Positions 7,474 to 16,370 of a DNA stretch of 47,148 bases are shown here, one piece after another. The first letter of the stretch is position 1. Each line of letters opens with the position of its first letter. A program made the position numbers and the translations under genes. The notes under the pieces are model-generated. The model searched no databases, was not told the origin of the DNA, and saw only the letters and a list, made by a program, of their open reading frames with translations. Origin of the DNA: Candidatus Pelagibacter sp. (GTDB taxonomy: Bacteria; Pseudomonadota; Alphaproteobacteria; Pelagibacterales; Pelagibacteraceae). The stretch is from NCBI GenBank assembly GCA_028100865.1, contig JAOHJV010000003.1, positions 1 through 47,148 of the forward strand, read 5' to 3'.

Positions 7474-9503
7474 TCAACTAAACTTTCAACTACACTTGGG
7501 TCGGCTAAAGTTGTTGTGTCACCCAATTGATCGTGTTCATTAGCTGCAATTTTTCTTAAGATCCTTCTCATTATTTTACCCGATCTAGTCTTTGGAAGGC
7601 CTGGTGTAAAATGAATTAAGTCTGGAGTAGCCAAGGGTCCAATTTGTTTTCTGACCCAAAGTTTTAAATCTCTATCAAGGTCTCCGTTTTCTTTTTCGCC
7701 TACATTTAAAGTTACATAACAGTAAAGCCCATTACCTTTTATGTCATGTGGATAACCCACTACTGCTGCTTCAGCAACTTTTGGATGCGCAACAAATGCA
7801 CTTTCAATTTCAGCAGTACCAAGGTTATGTCCTGATACAATAATTACATCATCAACTCGACCAGTGATCCAATAGTATCCATCTTTATCTCTTCTGCAGC
7901 CATCACCCGTAAAATATTTTCCATCAAACTGTGAAAAATAGGTATCAATAAATCTTTGATGATCTCCATAAACTGTTCTCATCTGTCCTGGCCAAGATTG
8001 GGCAATGCAAAGTCTTCCCTCTCCGGGGCCTTTAATTTCAACACCTTTCTTATCAACAATAGCAGGCTTTATGCCGTAAAATGGTTTAGTGGCTGAGCCA
8101 GGCTTTAAATCTATCGCACCAGTTTGAGGGGCAATCATTATACCACCTGTTTCTGTCTGCCACCATGTATCAACAATTGGACATTTGGAATTACCTACAG
8201 TTTTGTAATACCACATCCAAGCTTCTGGATTAATAGGTTCACCAACAGTACCAAGTAATTTTAATGATTTTCTTGAAGTTTTTTTAACTGGCTTATCTCC
8301 TTCACGCATTAAAGCTCTAATTGCAGTAGGTGCAGTATAAAAAGTATTTACTTTATACCTATCAATTATTTGCCACCATCTAGAAGTGGTTGGATAGTTT
8401 GGTATACCTTCAAACATTATTGTGGTTGCTCCATTAGCTAGAGGTCCATAAATTATATAACTATGACCTGTAACCCATCCGATATCAGCAGTACACCAAT
8501 AGATATCCTTCGGCTTATAATTAAAAATATATTGGTGAGTCATTGAAGCATAAACCATGTAACCACCTGTTGTATGCAAAACTCCCTTGGGTTTTCCAGT
8601 TGATCCTGAAGTATATAAAATAAATAAAGGATCTTCTGCGTTCATCTCTTCAGGTTCGCAGTGTTTAGAAACATCTTTTATTAAATCATGGTACCAAACA
8701 TCTCTTGATTTATCCCAGTTGATATAATTTCCAGTTCGTTTAACAACAATACATTTTTTAACATTAGGACAACTCTCTAACGCTTCATCGGTTGTATATT
8801 TTAAAGGAATTGTTTTTCCTCCTCTTACACCTTCATCTGCTGTAATTATATATTCTGACTCGCAATCATTTACTCTTCCAGAAATAGAGTCTGCTGAAAA
8901 ACCACCAAAAATAATAGAGTGGACTGCACCGATACGTACACAAGCAAGCATCAAAATAGCAAGCTCAGGGATCATTGTTAAATAAATAGTAACTCTGTCT
9001 CCTTTTTTAATTCCTAATTTTTTTAAACCATTAGCTGCTTTAGATACTTTTTCATGAAGTTGTTTGTAAGAAATTTTTTGGTTATCTTTGGGATCATCTC
9101 CAACCCAAATTATTGCAGTTTTATCTTTTTTATCTTTTAAATGTCTATCAATACAATTTGCAGAAGCATTCAAAGTTCCATCGTGAAACCATTTTATTTT
9201 GACATCTTTAGTACTGTATTTAATATCTTTAATCTTTTTATATGGTTTTATCCAAGTTATTCTTTTTCCTTCTTTTCTCCAAAACTCGTCGTTATTTTTA
9301 ATTGATTGAGAATACTTATCTTGATATTTGCTTTTATTTGCTAAACTACTTTTAATCCATTGAGGTTTGGTTTTAATAATAAGTTCTTTTGAACTTTCTT
9401 TAGCAACTTTACTAATAACTTTTTTCTTAACTTTAGTTTTTTTAGTTACTCTTTTTGCAACCTTCTTCTTAACTTTAGTTTTTTTCTTTTTTTTTAAAGA
9501 CAT
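7455..9503 (-). CDS. acs: acetyl-CoA synthetase with Lys-rich N-terminal extension
   Basis: Activates acetate to acetyl-CoA through acetyl-AMP. Its 682 residues compare with about 650 for typical bacterial Acs. Adenylate-forming motifs are present: [11 protein letters not shown] near the middle, the WWQTETGG region, and the C-terminal [11 protein letters not shown] with the acetylation-prone catalytic Lys643. The family homology begins near residue 45. The first 40 residues are an added tail rich in Lys, Val and Thr with an internal repeat (KTKVKKKV occurs at 8-15 and 22-29). No ATG, GTG or TTG lies in frame between the tail and the conserved body, so the tail appears to be translated. The nearby symporter makes an acetate uptake and activation pair. 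Confidence 0.96.
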   Translation of the reverse strand: MSLKKKKKTKVKKKVAKRVTKKTKVKKKVISKVAKESSKELIIKTKPQWIKSSLANKSKYQDKYSQSIKNNDEFWRKEGKRITWIKPYKKIKDIKYSTKDVKIKWFHDGTLNASANCIDRHLKDKKDKTAIIWVGDDPKDNQKISYKQLHEKVSKAANGLKKLGIKKGDRVTIYLTMIPELAILMLACVRIGAVHSIIFGGFSADSISGRVNDCESEYIITADEGVRGGKTIPLKYTTDEALESCPNVKKCIVVKRTGNYINWDKSRDVWYHDLIKDVSKHCEPEEMNAEDPLFILYTSGSTGKPKGVLHTTGGYMVYASMTHQYIFNYKPKDIYWCTADIGWVTGHSYIIYGPLANGATTIMFEGIPNYPTTSRWWQIIDRYKVNTFYTAPTAIRALMREGDKPVKKTSRKSLKLLGTVGEPINPEAWMWYYKTVGNSKCPIVDTWWQTETGGIMIAPQTGAIDLKPGSATKPFYGIKPAIVDKKGVEIKGPGEGRLCIAQSWPGQMRTVYGDHQRFIDTYFSQFDGKYFTGDGCRRDKDGYYWITGRVDDVIIVSGHNLGTAEIESAFVAHPKVAEAAVVGYPHDIKGNGLYCYVTLNVGEKENGDLDRDLKLWVRKQIGPLATPDLIHFTPGLPKTRSGKIMRRILRKIAANEHDQLGDTTTLADPSVVESLVDNRKNI

Positions 9504-9518
9504 GAAATAATTTTATAT

Positions 9519-9935
9519 TTAAATTTTACTCATCTTATTTAATATTTTCCAGCTTTTAGAGTCGATCGGCATCACAGATAGTCTACTTTGTTTAATAAGA
9601 GCTAAATGGCTTAATTCCTTTGATTTTTTGATACTTTCAAGGGTTATAGGTTTGGATAATTTTTCTAGAAATTTAACTGTAACAGCTACAAACCGTCCTG
9701 ATTTATCAGTTTTATCTAAGTAAGCTTCTTTGATTACTTCAACAACCCCAACAATTTCTTTACCAATATTTGAGTGATAAAAAAAACAAAGGTCACCTTT
9801 TTTCATACTTTTTAAATTTTTTGCTGCTTGGTAATTTCTAACACCATCCCAGGGTGCACCTTTAGTACCTGCTTTTTTTTGTTGATCAATTGACCAAACA
9901 TCAGGCTCAGATTTCATTAACCAATATTGCATCAT
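9519..9935 (-). CDS. EVE domain-containing protein
   Basis: 138 residues, essentially one EVE domain (PUA-like fold related to YTH). The N-terminal WLMKSEPDVWS and the WDGVRNYQA, GDLCFFYHSN and GVVEV segments are the family hallmarks. EVE proteins are thought to recognise modified bases in DNA or RNA; the ligand here is unknown. The start overlaps the tsaD stop (ATGA), and a second ATG directly follows the first, so the true start may be one codon later. Location after tsaD is a conserved alphaproteobacterial arrangement. Confidence 0.9.
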   Translation of the reverse strand: MMQYWLMKSEPDVWSIDQQKKAGTKGAPWDGVRNYQAAKNLKSMKKGDLCFFYHSNIGKEIVGVVEVIKEAYLDKTDKSGRFVAVTVKFLEKLSKPITLESIKKSKELSHLALIKQSRLSVMPIDSKSWKILNKMSKI

Positions 9936-11005
9936 AATTGTACTCCTGCTCCTTTAAGAAAGGCAGCTTTTTCATCCAAGGGCCACCTTGGTTTTGCAGG
10001 ATGATCTAAATTATCAAATTGTTTTAATTTGAATTTTTCTAAACCAACCATAGCAATCATAGCTGCGTTGTCTCCACAAAATTCAATTGGTGGAAACATG
10101 CTTTGATAATTTCCTTCATTACATAAATTAATTAACATAGACCTAATTCTCTTATTAGCTGCCACCCCTCCAGCAACTACAAATACTTTTTCTTTTAAAT
10201 CATTTTGTTTTTCAAATTCGGAAAATGCAATTTTAGTTTTTTTATATAAAATTTGTTCAACTGTTTTTTGAAAAGAAGCAGCAAGATCAAATTTTTCCTG
10301 ATTAGTTTTAATATCTTTTGTTATTCTTAAAATTGCTGTTTTAAGACCTGCAAAAGATAAGTTACATCCTCCTTTATTGAAAATTGGTTTTGGTAAATCA
10401 TATTTATTTGGATCACCTTTTTCTGCTAAAATTTCTATTTGAGGTCCACCAGGAAATTCTATTCCTAAAAGTTTTGCAGTTTTATCAAATGCTTCACCCA
10501 AGGCGTCATCAATTGTTGTTCCCAATCTTTGATATTTTCCTAAACCTTGAACACTTAAGTATTGTGAATGCCCACCTGAAATTAATAAAAGTAAATATGG
10601 GTAATTTAGTTCTGAGTTAAGTTTTGGGCTTAAAGCATGACCTTCTAAATGATTAACAGCAATAAAAGGCTTTTCTAATGCAGATGCAAAAGCTTTTCCA
10701 AAACTTAAGCCAACAGACAAACATACTATTAGACCTGGACCAGCTGTTGATGCAACCGCATCTATCTCCTCTATTTTTTTTCCACTATCATCAATTGCTT
10801 TTTGAACTATCAAATCAATTTTTTCCATGTGAGATCTTGCAGCCAGTTCAGGAACTACACCTCCAAATTCTTTATGAACATCAACTTGGCTTGAAACAAT
10901 ATTGGATAAAACTATTGGTATTCCTTGTTCATTTTCAGTAATTACTGATGCTGCTGTCTCATCACAGCTAGATTCAATTCCAAGAATTAAGGGTTTTTTA
11001 CTCAT
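9932..11005 (-). CDS. tsaD: tRNA N6-adenosine threonylcarbamoyltransferase
   Basis: Transfers the threonylcarbamoyl group to A37 of ANN-decoding tRNAs (t6A), as part of the TsaB-TsaD-TsaE complex. 357 residues, full length. It starts with the ASKHA nucleotide fold (LGIESSCDETA at 8-18), the metal ligands His119 and His123 appear in NHLEGHALS, and the C-terminal CGDNAAMIA carries the third ligand Asp. It is divergent from hemC across a 56-base spacer and couples to the EVE gene downstream. Confidence 0.97.
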   Translation of the reverse strand: MSKKPLILGIESSCDETAASVITENEQGIPIVLSNIVSSQVDVHKEFGGVVPELAARSHMEKIDLIVQKAIDDSGKKIEEIDAVASTAGPGLIVCLSVGLSFGKAFASALEKPFIAVNHLEGHALSPKLNSELNYPYLLLLISGGHSQYLSVQGLGKYQRLGTTIDDALGEAFDKTAKLLGIEFPGGPQIEILAEKGDPNKYDLPKPIFNKGGCNLSFAGLKTAILRITKDIKTNQEKFDLAASFQKTVEQILYKKTKIAFSEFEKQNDLKEKVFVVAGGVAANKRIRSMLINLCNEGNYQSMFPPIEFCGDNAAMIAMVGLEKFKLKQFDNLDHPAKPRWPLDEKAAFLKGAGVQL

Positions 11006-11061
11006 TCAAATAGTTTTTATTAATTGTACAATCTCAATACAAGTAAGAAATATATTTATTT

Positions 11062-11979
11062 ATGAATAAGAAAATCGTTATTGGATCAAGAGGGAGTAAG
11101 TTAGCACTAATATATGCTCAAAATGCTAAAGATAAAATTGTTCAAAATACAAATTTAAATAATGACGACATTACAATTAAGGAAATAACTACAAAAGGAG
11201 ACCAGGTTCAAGATAAAAGATTATCCGAAGTGGGTGGAAAAGGCTTGTTCTCAACTAACATAGAAAATGAACTTCAAGATAAAAAAATCGATATAGCTGT
11301 TCATGCTTTAAAAGATATGCCGGCAAATGAAACTAATGGTTTGAGAACAAATACTTTTTTAGAAAGAAACGATCCAAGAGAAATATTGATAACCAAAGAT
11401 AAAAAAAAACTTAAAGATCTAAAAGCTCAAGCAATAATTGGCACTTCATCCTATAGAAGAGAATTTCAAATTAAAAAAATCAGATCTGATCTAAATTGTA
11501 AACTTATAAGAGGCAATGTTGATACAAGAATTAAAAAACTCAATGACGGTTTGTATGATGCAATAATATTATCTTATGCAGGAATTAAATCTTTATCAAT
11601 AGAAGATAAAATTACAGAAATATTTTCAACGCAAGAGATAATTCCAAGTGTAGGACAAGGAATAATTTCTCTTCAATGTCGAAATGATGATAAAGATATT
11701 ATTTCAATTTTAGACTCCATTAATGATCAAAAGACATATTTAAGAGCCCATGCTGAAAGAAATATTCTTAAAGTTTTAGAGGGTGACTGTGAAACAGCTG
11801 TAGGTGCTCACTCTATTATTGAAGGTGATAAAATTGTTTTAGAAGCCGAACTTTTCTCTTTAGATGGTAAACAGAGATTTTATGAAAAGAAATCTTCAAA
11901 AATTGAAAATGCTAAATCACTTGGTGAGGAGGTTGGAAAGATATTAAAAGTTAAATCAAATAATTCCTATAAAAAATAA
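11062..11979 (+). CDS. hemC: hydroxymethylbilane synthase (porphobilinogen deaminase)
   Basis: Condenses four porphobilinogens into hydroxymethylbilane in heme biosynthesis. 305 residues. Visible motifs include GSRGSKLAL at 8-16, the catalytic Asp in HALKD (Asp85), the arginine-rich substrate loop GTSSYRRE at 127-134, RGNVDTR at 150-156 and the dipyrromethane-binding Cys243 in EGDCET. Directly followed by hemD with one base between stop and start. Heme made here would feed the ccm system at 35-39 kb. Confidence 0.96.
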   Translation: MNKKIVIGSRGSKLALIYAQNAKDKIVQNTNLNNDDITIKEITTKGDQVQDKRLSEVGGKGLFSTNIENELQDKKIDIAVHALKDMPANETNGLRTNTFLERNDPREILITKDKKKLKDLKAQAIIGTSSYRREFQIKKIRSDLNCKLIRGNVDTRIKKLNDGLYDAIILSYAGIKSLSIEDKITEIFSTQEIIPSVGQGIISLQCRNDDKDIISILDSINDQKTYLRAHAERNILKVLEGDCETAVGAHSIIEGDKIVLEAELFSLDGKQRFYEKKSSKIENAKSLGEEVGKILKVKSNNSYKK

Positions 11980-11980
11980 T

Positions 11981-12679
11981 ATGCATATTTTATTAACCAG
12001 ACCATTAGAAGATTGCTCTGAAATGATTATAAAATTTAAATCTCTAGGAAATCAAGTATCTCATCTTCCATTGCTAAGAATAGATAAGGTCGATTATGGA
12101 CAGATTAATTTTTCTAATTTTAAGGGGATTATTTTTACAAGTGCAAACGCAGTAAAATTTTTAGATCATAAAAATATTGATAAAAATCTTTTATGCTTTT
12201 GTGTTGGAAGTGCTACTGAAAAAAAGGCTAGAAGTTTTGGTTTTCAAAATGTAATTGCTGCAGAAGGAAATGTTGCAAATTTAAAAGAGCTAGTTTTGCA
12301 AAATTTCAATAAAAAAGATGGAGCTTTAATTTATATAAGTGGTGAAACTGTTTCTGTTGATCTTGATCAACAACTATTGAAAGATGGATATAATATTAAA
12401 AGAGTTATTAATTATCGAACTATTCATAATCAAAACTTCGATGATGAATTTGTTAATCAATTAAAGCTTAAAATGCCTGATATGGTTTATGTTTACTCTC
12501 AAAATAGTGCTTTAAGTTTGCTAAATTTTATTAAGATGCATCAATCAGAAAGTCTTTGGATGAATACAAATTTAATGTGTATTGGTGAAAAAACCTCGTC
12601 AATATTGAATGAAATTAAGTGGAAGAAGATATTTCTTTTTAATCCTGGAGAAGAAGAGTTTTTGTTATATAAAATTTAG
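11981..12679 (+). CDS. hemD: uroporphyrinogen-III synthase
   Basis: Cyclises hydroxymethylbilane with ring-D inversion. 232 residues of the poorly conserved HemD family. Recognisable points are the N-terminal LLTRPLEDC, the IIFTSANAVKFL segment near residues 48-59, a CVGSAT turn, and a C-terminal CIGEKTSS. Its place directly after hemC makes the call secure. Two bases separate it from the MscS gene. Confidence 0.9.
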   Translation: MHILLTRPLEDCSEMIIKFKSLGNQVSHLPLLRIDKVDYGQINFSNFKGIIFTSANAVKFLDHKNIDKNLLCFCVGSATEKKARSFGFQNVIAAEGNVANLKELVLQNFNKKDGALIYISGETVSVDLDQQLLKDGYNIKRVINYRTIHNQNFDDEFVNQLKLKMPDMVYVYSQNSALSLLNFIKMHQSESLWMNTNLMCIGEKTSSILNEIKWKKIFLFNPGEEEFLLYKI

Positions 12680-12681
12680 CT

Positions 12682-13767
12682 ATGGAAATAATAAATAATT
12701 TTTCTGATGTATTTTTGTCTGTTTGGAAAAAAGGGATTCTGGGTGTTGATATTTTTCAGATATTAATTGGAATTGGTATATTTTTTATTTTCTTAATTTT
12801 TAGAGGATTAATTTCTAAACTTATAATTAAAAAGTTAGAAATAATATCTAAGAGAACAACCAATAAGCTTGATGATACTTTCGTCCATGCTTTAGAAGGT
12901 CCTGCAAGATTTTTACCAATTGTTCTTGGATTTTTTATTGCTAGTTATTACATGACTTTTTCAACTGAAGGCCGAGAGGTTGTAGACACTATTAATAGAA
13001 CTTTAATAACTATTTTAATTTTTTGGGTCATTCATCAAATCATTGAACCTATTTCTTATATTTTAAGTGGTTTAGATAAGCTTTTAACTAGGGAATTAAT
13101 TGGATGGATTATAAAATCTCTAAAAATTTTAATTTTTATATTAGGATTAGCAGCAGTTTTAGAATTATGGGGGATAAAAATTGGTCCAATTATTGCTGGA
13201 CTTGGATTGTTTGGTGTAGCTGTTGCATTAGGTGCTCAAGATTTATTTAAGAATTTAATTTCAGGAATTTTAGTATTAGTTGAGAAAAGATTTAAGATAG
13301 GTGATTGGATTGCTGTTGAGGGCATCATAGAAGGGATTGTTGAAAAGATTGGATTTAGATCAACAACAATTAGAAAATTTGATAAGTCACTAGCGATTAT
13401 CCCAAATTTTCAATTTGCAGAAAATGCTGTTATAAATGTAAGTGAAACCTCTAATTGGTTGATAAGTTGGATAATTACTCTTCAGTATGACACAACAGTT
13501 GATCAGTTAAAGACGGTTAGAAATGAAATTGAAGCATACATTAATAAAAGTGATGACTTTGATATAAATGTTGGTGTTGCAGTTAGAATTGATAAATTTT
13601 CTGATAGCTCTATTGATATGTATGTTAGATGTTTTACAAAAACTAACAGTTGGAATGAAATGCTTTCTGTTAAGGAAAGACTTGCAATTGAAATTAAGCA
13701 AATCGTAGAAAAAAATAAAGCAGCATTTGCTTTTCCAAGTCAGTCGATTTATATCGAGAAAAAATGA
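12682..13767 (+). CDS. MscS-family small-conductance mechanosensitive channel
   Basis: 361-residue inner-membrane channel that releases solutes on hypo-osmotic shock. There are several N-terminal hydrophobic segments, then the pore helix region with a Gly/Ala pattern (GLFGVAVALGAQDLFKN, residues about 173-189), followed by the MscS beta domain (RFKIGDWI, IEGIVEKIGFRSTTIR, IIPNFQF) and an alpha/beta C-terminal domain. Overlaps the start of yggT by 4 bases. Confidence 0.93.
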   Translation: MEIINNFSDVFLSVWKKGILGVDIFQILIGIGIFFIFLIFRGLISKLIIKKLEIISKRTTNKLDDTFVHALEGPARFLPIVLGFFIASYYMTFSTEGREVVDTINRTLITILIFWVIHQIIEPISYILSGLDKLLTRELIGWIIKSLKILIFILGLAAVLELWGIKIGPIIAGLGLFGVAVALGAQDLFKNLISGILVLVEKRFKIGDWIAVEGIIEGIVEKIGFRSTTIRKFDKSLAIIPNFQFAENAVINVSETSNWLISWIITLQYDTTVDQLKTVRNEIEAYINKSDDFDINVGVAVRIDKFSDSSIDMYVRCFTKTNSWNEMLSVKERLAIEIKQIVEKNKAAFAFPSQSIYIEKK

Positions 13768-14054
13768 TAGCAATTTTCTATTTAGTTTTACAAATTTTAA
13801 AACTGTATTCTTATGTCGTCATAGCAAATGTTTTAATAAGTTGGCTGATTGCTTTTAATGTTCTGAATACTCAAAATAGATTTGTTTATTCAATTTTAGA
13901 AATGACATATCGATTAACAGACCCAATTTTATATAGAATTAGACGTTTTATGCCAAACTTGGGCTCTTTAGACATATCACCGATAATTCTTCTACTATTG
14001 ATTTGGTTTATTGAAATGTGTATGAAGCTGTACATCGCACCAATGATTTTTTAA
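13764..14054 (+). CDS. YggT family membrane protein
   Basis: 96 residues with two membrane segments and the canonical YggT motif: LTDPILYRIRRFMPNLGSLDISPI lies at residues 51-74 (key residues Thr52-Asp53-Pro54, Arg-Arg, Gly-Asp-Ser-Pro). Function is not settled; family members have been linked to osmotic tolerance, which fits the coupling to a mechanosensitive channel gene (ATGA overlap). A more divergent relative lies at 4.2-4.55 kb. Confidence 0.88.
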   Translation: MIAIFYLVLQILKLYSYVVIANVLISWLIAFNVLNTQNRFVYSILEMTYRLTDPILYRIRRFMPNLGSLDISPIILLLLIWFIEMCMKLYIAPMIF

Positions 14055-14063
14055 GGAAGTAAA

Positions 14064-14909
14064 ATGATTTTAATAGACGGAAAAAAAGCAGCAGCAGAAC
14101 TTAGAGAAGAGCTTAAACAAGAAGTTGCTGAGTTAAAAACTAAATATAATAAAGTTCCTGGATTAACTGTAATTTTAATTGGTGATATGGCACCTAGTCA
14201 AATTTATGTTCGTAATAAAGAAAAATCAGCAAATGAAGTTGGCTTAAAATCTGAGGTTATTAGATATCCAGATACAGTTGAAGAAAAAACAATTTTAGAA
14301 AAAATTGAAGAATTAAATAAAGATGAAACTATTTCAGGAATTTTAGTTCAACTTCCGCTTCCAAAACATATTGATAAACAAAAAGTTATAGAAACAATTA
14401 ATCCTTCAAAAGATGTAGATGGTTTTCATCCAATGAATGTAGGAAATTTATCTTCAGGTTATGAAAGTTCGGTACCTTGTACTCCACTTGGTTGTTATTT
14501 AATGATTAAAAAAATTGAACCAAACTTAAGTGGTAAAAAAGCAGTTGTGGTTGGAAGATCAAATCTAAACGGCAAACCAATGACTCAACTTCTTTTAAAA
14601 GAAAATTGTACTGTTACAATTACACATTCACGGACAAAAGATTTAAAAGCTGAATGTTTAGAAGCAGACATTATAGTTGCGGCCGTGGGTATTCCAGAAC
14701 TTGTAAAAGGGGATTGGGTTAAAAAAGATGCGATTGTAATTGATGTTGGAATTAACAAAACAGAAAATGGTTTAGTTGGTGATGTTGCATTTGATGAGGT
14801 TTCAAAAGTTGCTAAGGCACTTACACCTGTTCCAGGTGGAGTAGGACCTATGACAATTGCTTGTTTATTAAAAAACACAATAGATTGTTTTAAAAGATCA
14901 CAAAAATAA
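14064..14909 (+). CDS. folD: methylenetetrahydrofolate dehydrogenase / methenyl-THF cyclohydrolase
   Basis: Bifunctional enzyme converting 5,10-methylene-THF to 10-formyl-THF. 281 residues. The catalytic Tyr48-x3-Lys52 (YVRNK) and the QLPLPKH segment near residue 107 are present, followed by the Rossmann turn VVGRSNLNGKP near 160-170 and the C-terminal PVPGGVGPMT. The product is the formyl donor used by PurH in this same window. An AAGGAAGT stretch just before the ATG is a good ribosome-binding site. Confidence 0.97.
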   Translation: MILIDGKKAAAELREELKQEVAELKTKYNKVPGLTVILIGDMAPSQIYVRNKEKSANEVGLKSEVIRYPDTVEEKTILEKIEELNKDETISGILVQLPLPKHIDKQKVIETINPSKDVDGFHPMNVGNLSSGYESSVPCTPLGCYLMIKKIEPNLSGKKAVVVGRSNLNGKPMTQLLLKENCTVTITHSRTKDLKAECLEADIIVAAVGIPELVKGDWVKKDAIVIDVGINKTENGLVGDVAFDEVSKVAKALTPVPGGVGPMTIACLLKNTIDCFKRSQK

Positions 14910-14925
14910 ACGCTTTTTCGATAAC

Positions 14926-14971
14926 AAGTTTTATTGTCTCAAATCGATAAAACTTAATTAATTTCTTTTTT
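14926..14971 (+). terminator. candidate terminator after folD
   Basis: AAGTTTTAT (14926-14934) and ATAAAACTT (14947-14955) form a 9-bp stem with a 12-base loop, followed by a T-rich tract ending in seven T at 14965-14971. A/T-rich and with a long loop, so only moderately convincing; it lies in the 81-base gap between folD and the next small gene. Confidence 0.45.
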
Positions 14972-14990
14972 TATTTGATAAAGTTTTCTA

Positions 14991-15194
14991 ATGAAAAAAC
15001 CTCCCTATGAATATCGAATTGGATTAATAATGATATTACTAACTGCTGTTCCAATTGGTGCAACTCAGTTAGGTTGGTATTTATATGGAAAACAAGTTGG
15101 TTTTGATTTTGGTATGATAGCTGGAACTTTCTCTGTAATTTTAGCAGGGTACCTTATGTATCAAAAAGGTTGGCGTGATGAGGACGAAGATTAA
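14991..15194 (+). CDS. small two-helix membrane protein, unknown function
   Basis: 67 residues with two predicted membrane helices (about 10-30 and 40-57), a short Tyr/Pro-rich N-terminus and an acidic Asp-Glu tail. I do not recognise a family. It is followed after 3 bases by another small membrane-anchored gene, so the pair is likely co-transcribed. Confidence 0.7.
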   Translation: MKKPPYEYRIGLIMILLTAVPIGATQLGWYLYGKQVGFDFGMIAGTFSVILAGYLMYQKGWRDEDED

Positions 15195-15197
15195 CTT

Positions 15198-15458
15198 ATG
15201 GAAAAGATAATATTTTTTGGACTAGCAATTCCCATACTTGGTTTTGTTTTTTATTTAGGAGGCACTGCAATCATGAAGGGCTTCAAAGCTAAGGTTGATA
15301 ATGCACCTCAAGAGTCAGAGAAAAGTGAAACTACAGATATGCCCTCTAATAATGATCAGTTAAGTAATGAAATTACAAAACTCAATGAATTACGCCAAAG
15401 TGGAGTTTTAACTCAAGAAGAATTTGAAAAAGCAAAAGATAAAATATTGAATAGCTAA
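15198..15458 (+). CDS. membrane-anchored SHOCT-domain protein
   Basis: 86 residues: an N-terminal hydrophobic helix (residues 4-25), a polar linker, and a C-terminal SHOCT motif (ITKLNELRQSGVLTQEEFEK at 60-79), a short helical hairpin common at protein C-termini and thought to act in oligomerisation or binding. No further function can be read from the sequence. It follows the 67-residue membrane gene after 3 bases. Confidence 0.75.
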   Translation: MEKIIFFGLAIPILGFVFYLGGTAIMKGFKAKVDNAPQESEKSETTDMPSNNDQLSNEITKLNELRQSGVLTQEEFEKAKDKILNS

Positions 15459-15467
15459 ATTTTTATT

Positions 15468-16343
15468 ATGTTTGAAGGGTTTAAAAAAAAACTTGTCAAA
15501 GTAAATAGAGGAAAAATTTTTTGTAGATTTAAAGGTAATGGGCCACCTTTACTTTTGCTTCATGGTTATCCCCAAACACATCTAATGTGGCACAAGACAG
15601 CTCCAGAATTAAGCAAATATTTTACAGTAGTAGTTGCTGACTTAAGAGGATATGGCAATAGTTTAGTTTTGCCTGGTGGAAAAAACCATTTCAATTATTC
15701 AAAAAGAGAAATGGCCAAAGATATGGTTCAATTGATGGATAAATTAAATTTTAAAAAATTCTTTGTTGCAGGTCATGACAGAGGAGGAAGAGTTGCACAT
15801 AGAATGGCAAGAGACTTTAGAAAAAAAATTTTAGCCTTGAGTGTTCTTGATATTTGCCCGACGCTAGATATGTATGAAAAAACAAATGAAAAATTTGCCA
15901 AATCTTATTTTCATTGGTTTTTTTTAATTCAGCCAGATCCACTACCTGAGAGAATGATTATGAATAATCCAAGAAAATGGATAAAAAATTGTTTAGATAA
16001 ATGGTCTGGTAATCATAAATTTGGAAGTGTTGAAGAGGCATATTTGAAATCATTTAAACAAAAAAAAAGATTACATGCTTCTTGTGAAGACTATAGGGCT
16101 TCAGCTACAATTGACTTAGAACATGATAAAAAAGATAGAAATAAAAAACTTAATATCCCAATTCAGATATTATGGGGAAAAAAGGGAGTAATAGGCAAAC
16201 AATTTAATTCAATCAAAATTTGGAAAAAATACTCTAATAAAAAAGTTTATGGGTATGGAATAAATTCTGGTCATTTCATTCCTGAACAAAATCCAAAACA
16301 AGTAATTTTTAAATTAAAAAATTTTTTTCTTAAACAAATTTAA
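15468..16343 (+). CDS. alpha/beta hydrolase, fluoroacetate/haloacetate dehalogenase-like
   Basis: 291-residue cytosolic alpha/beta hydrolase. Every functional position I know from the fluoroacetate dehalogenase of Rhodopseudomonas palustris is recognisable: nucleophile Asp104 in GHDRGGR with carboxylate-binding Arg105 and Arg108, acid Asp128 (VLDICPT), halide-pocket His149-Trp150 and Tyr209 (CEDYRA), and catalytic His269 (SGHF). HGYPQTHLMWH near 32-42 also matches. That argues for a haloacetate dehalogenase rather than an epoxide hydrolase, which would have Tyr pairs in the cap. The natural substrate in seawater is unknown. Converges with the metallo-hydrolase gene through a shared hairpin. 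Confidence 0.85.
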   Translation: MFEGFKKKLVKVNRGKIFCRFKGNGPPLLLLHGYPQTHLMWHKTAPELSKYFTVVVADLRGYGNSLVLPGGKNHFNYSKREMAKDMVQLMDKLNFKKFFVAGHDRGGRVAHRMARDFRKKILALSVLDICPTLDMYEKTNEKFAKSYFHWFFLIQPDPLPERMIMNNPRKWIKNCLDKWSGNHKFGSVEEAYLKSFKQKKRLHASCEDYRASATIDLEHDKKDRNKKLNIPIQILWGKKGVIGKQFNSIKIWKKYSNKKVYGYGINSGHFIPEQNPKQVIFKLKNFFLKQI

Positions 16344-16370
16344 AGTCAATCTTTAAGAATTGACTTTAAA
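16339..16370. terminator. bidirectional hairpin holding both convergent stop codons
   Basis: TTTAAAGTCAAT (16339-16350) pairs perfectly over 12 bp with ATTGACTTTAAA (16359-16370), with an 8-base loop. The TAA of the dehalogenase-like gene (16341-16343) and the stop of the opposing metallo-hydrolase gene (16346-16348) both lie in the left arm, so the hairpin also encodes the last codons of the metallo-hydrolase. Confidence 0.65.
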
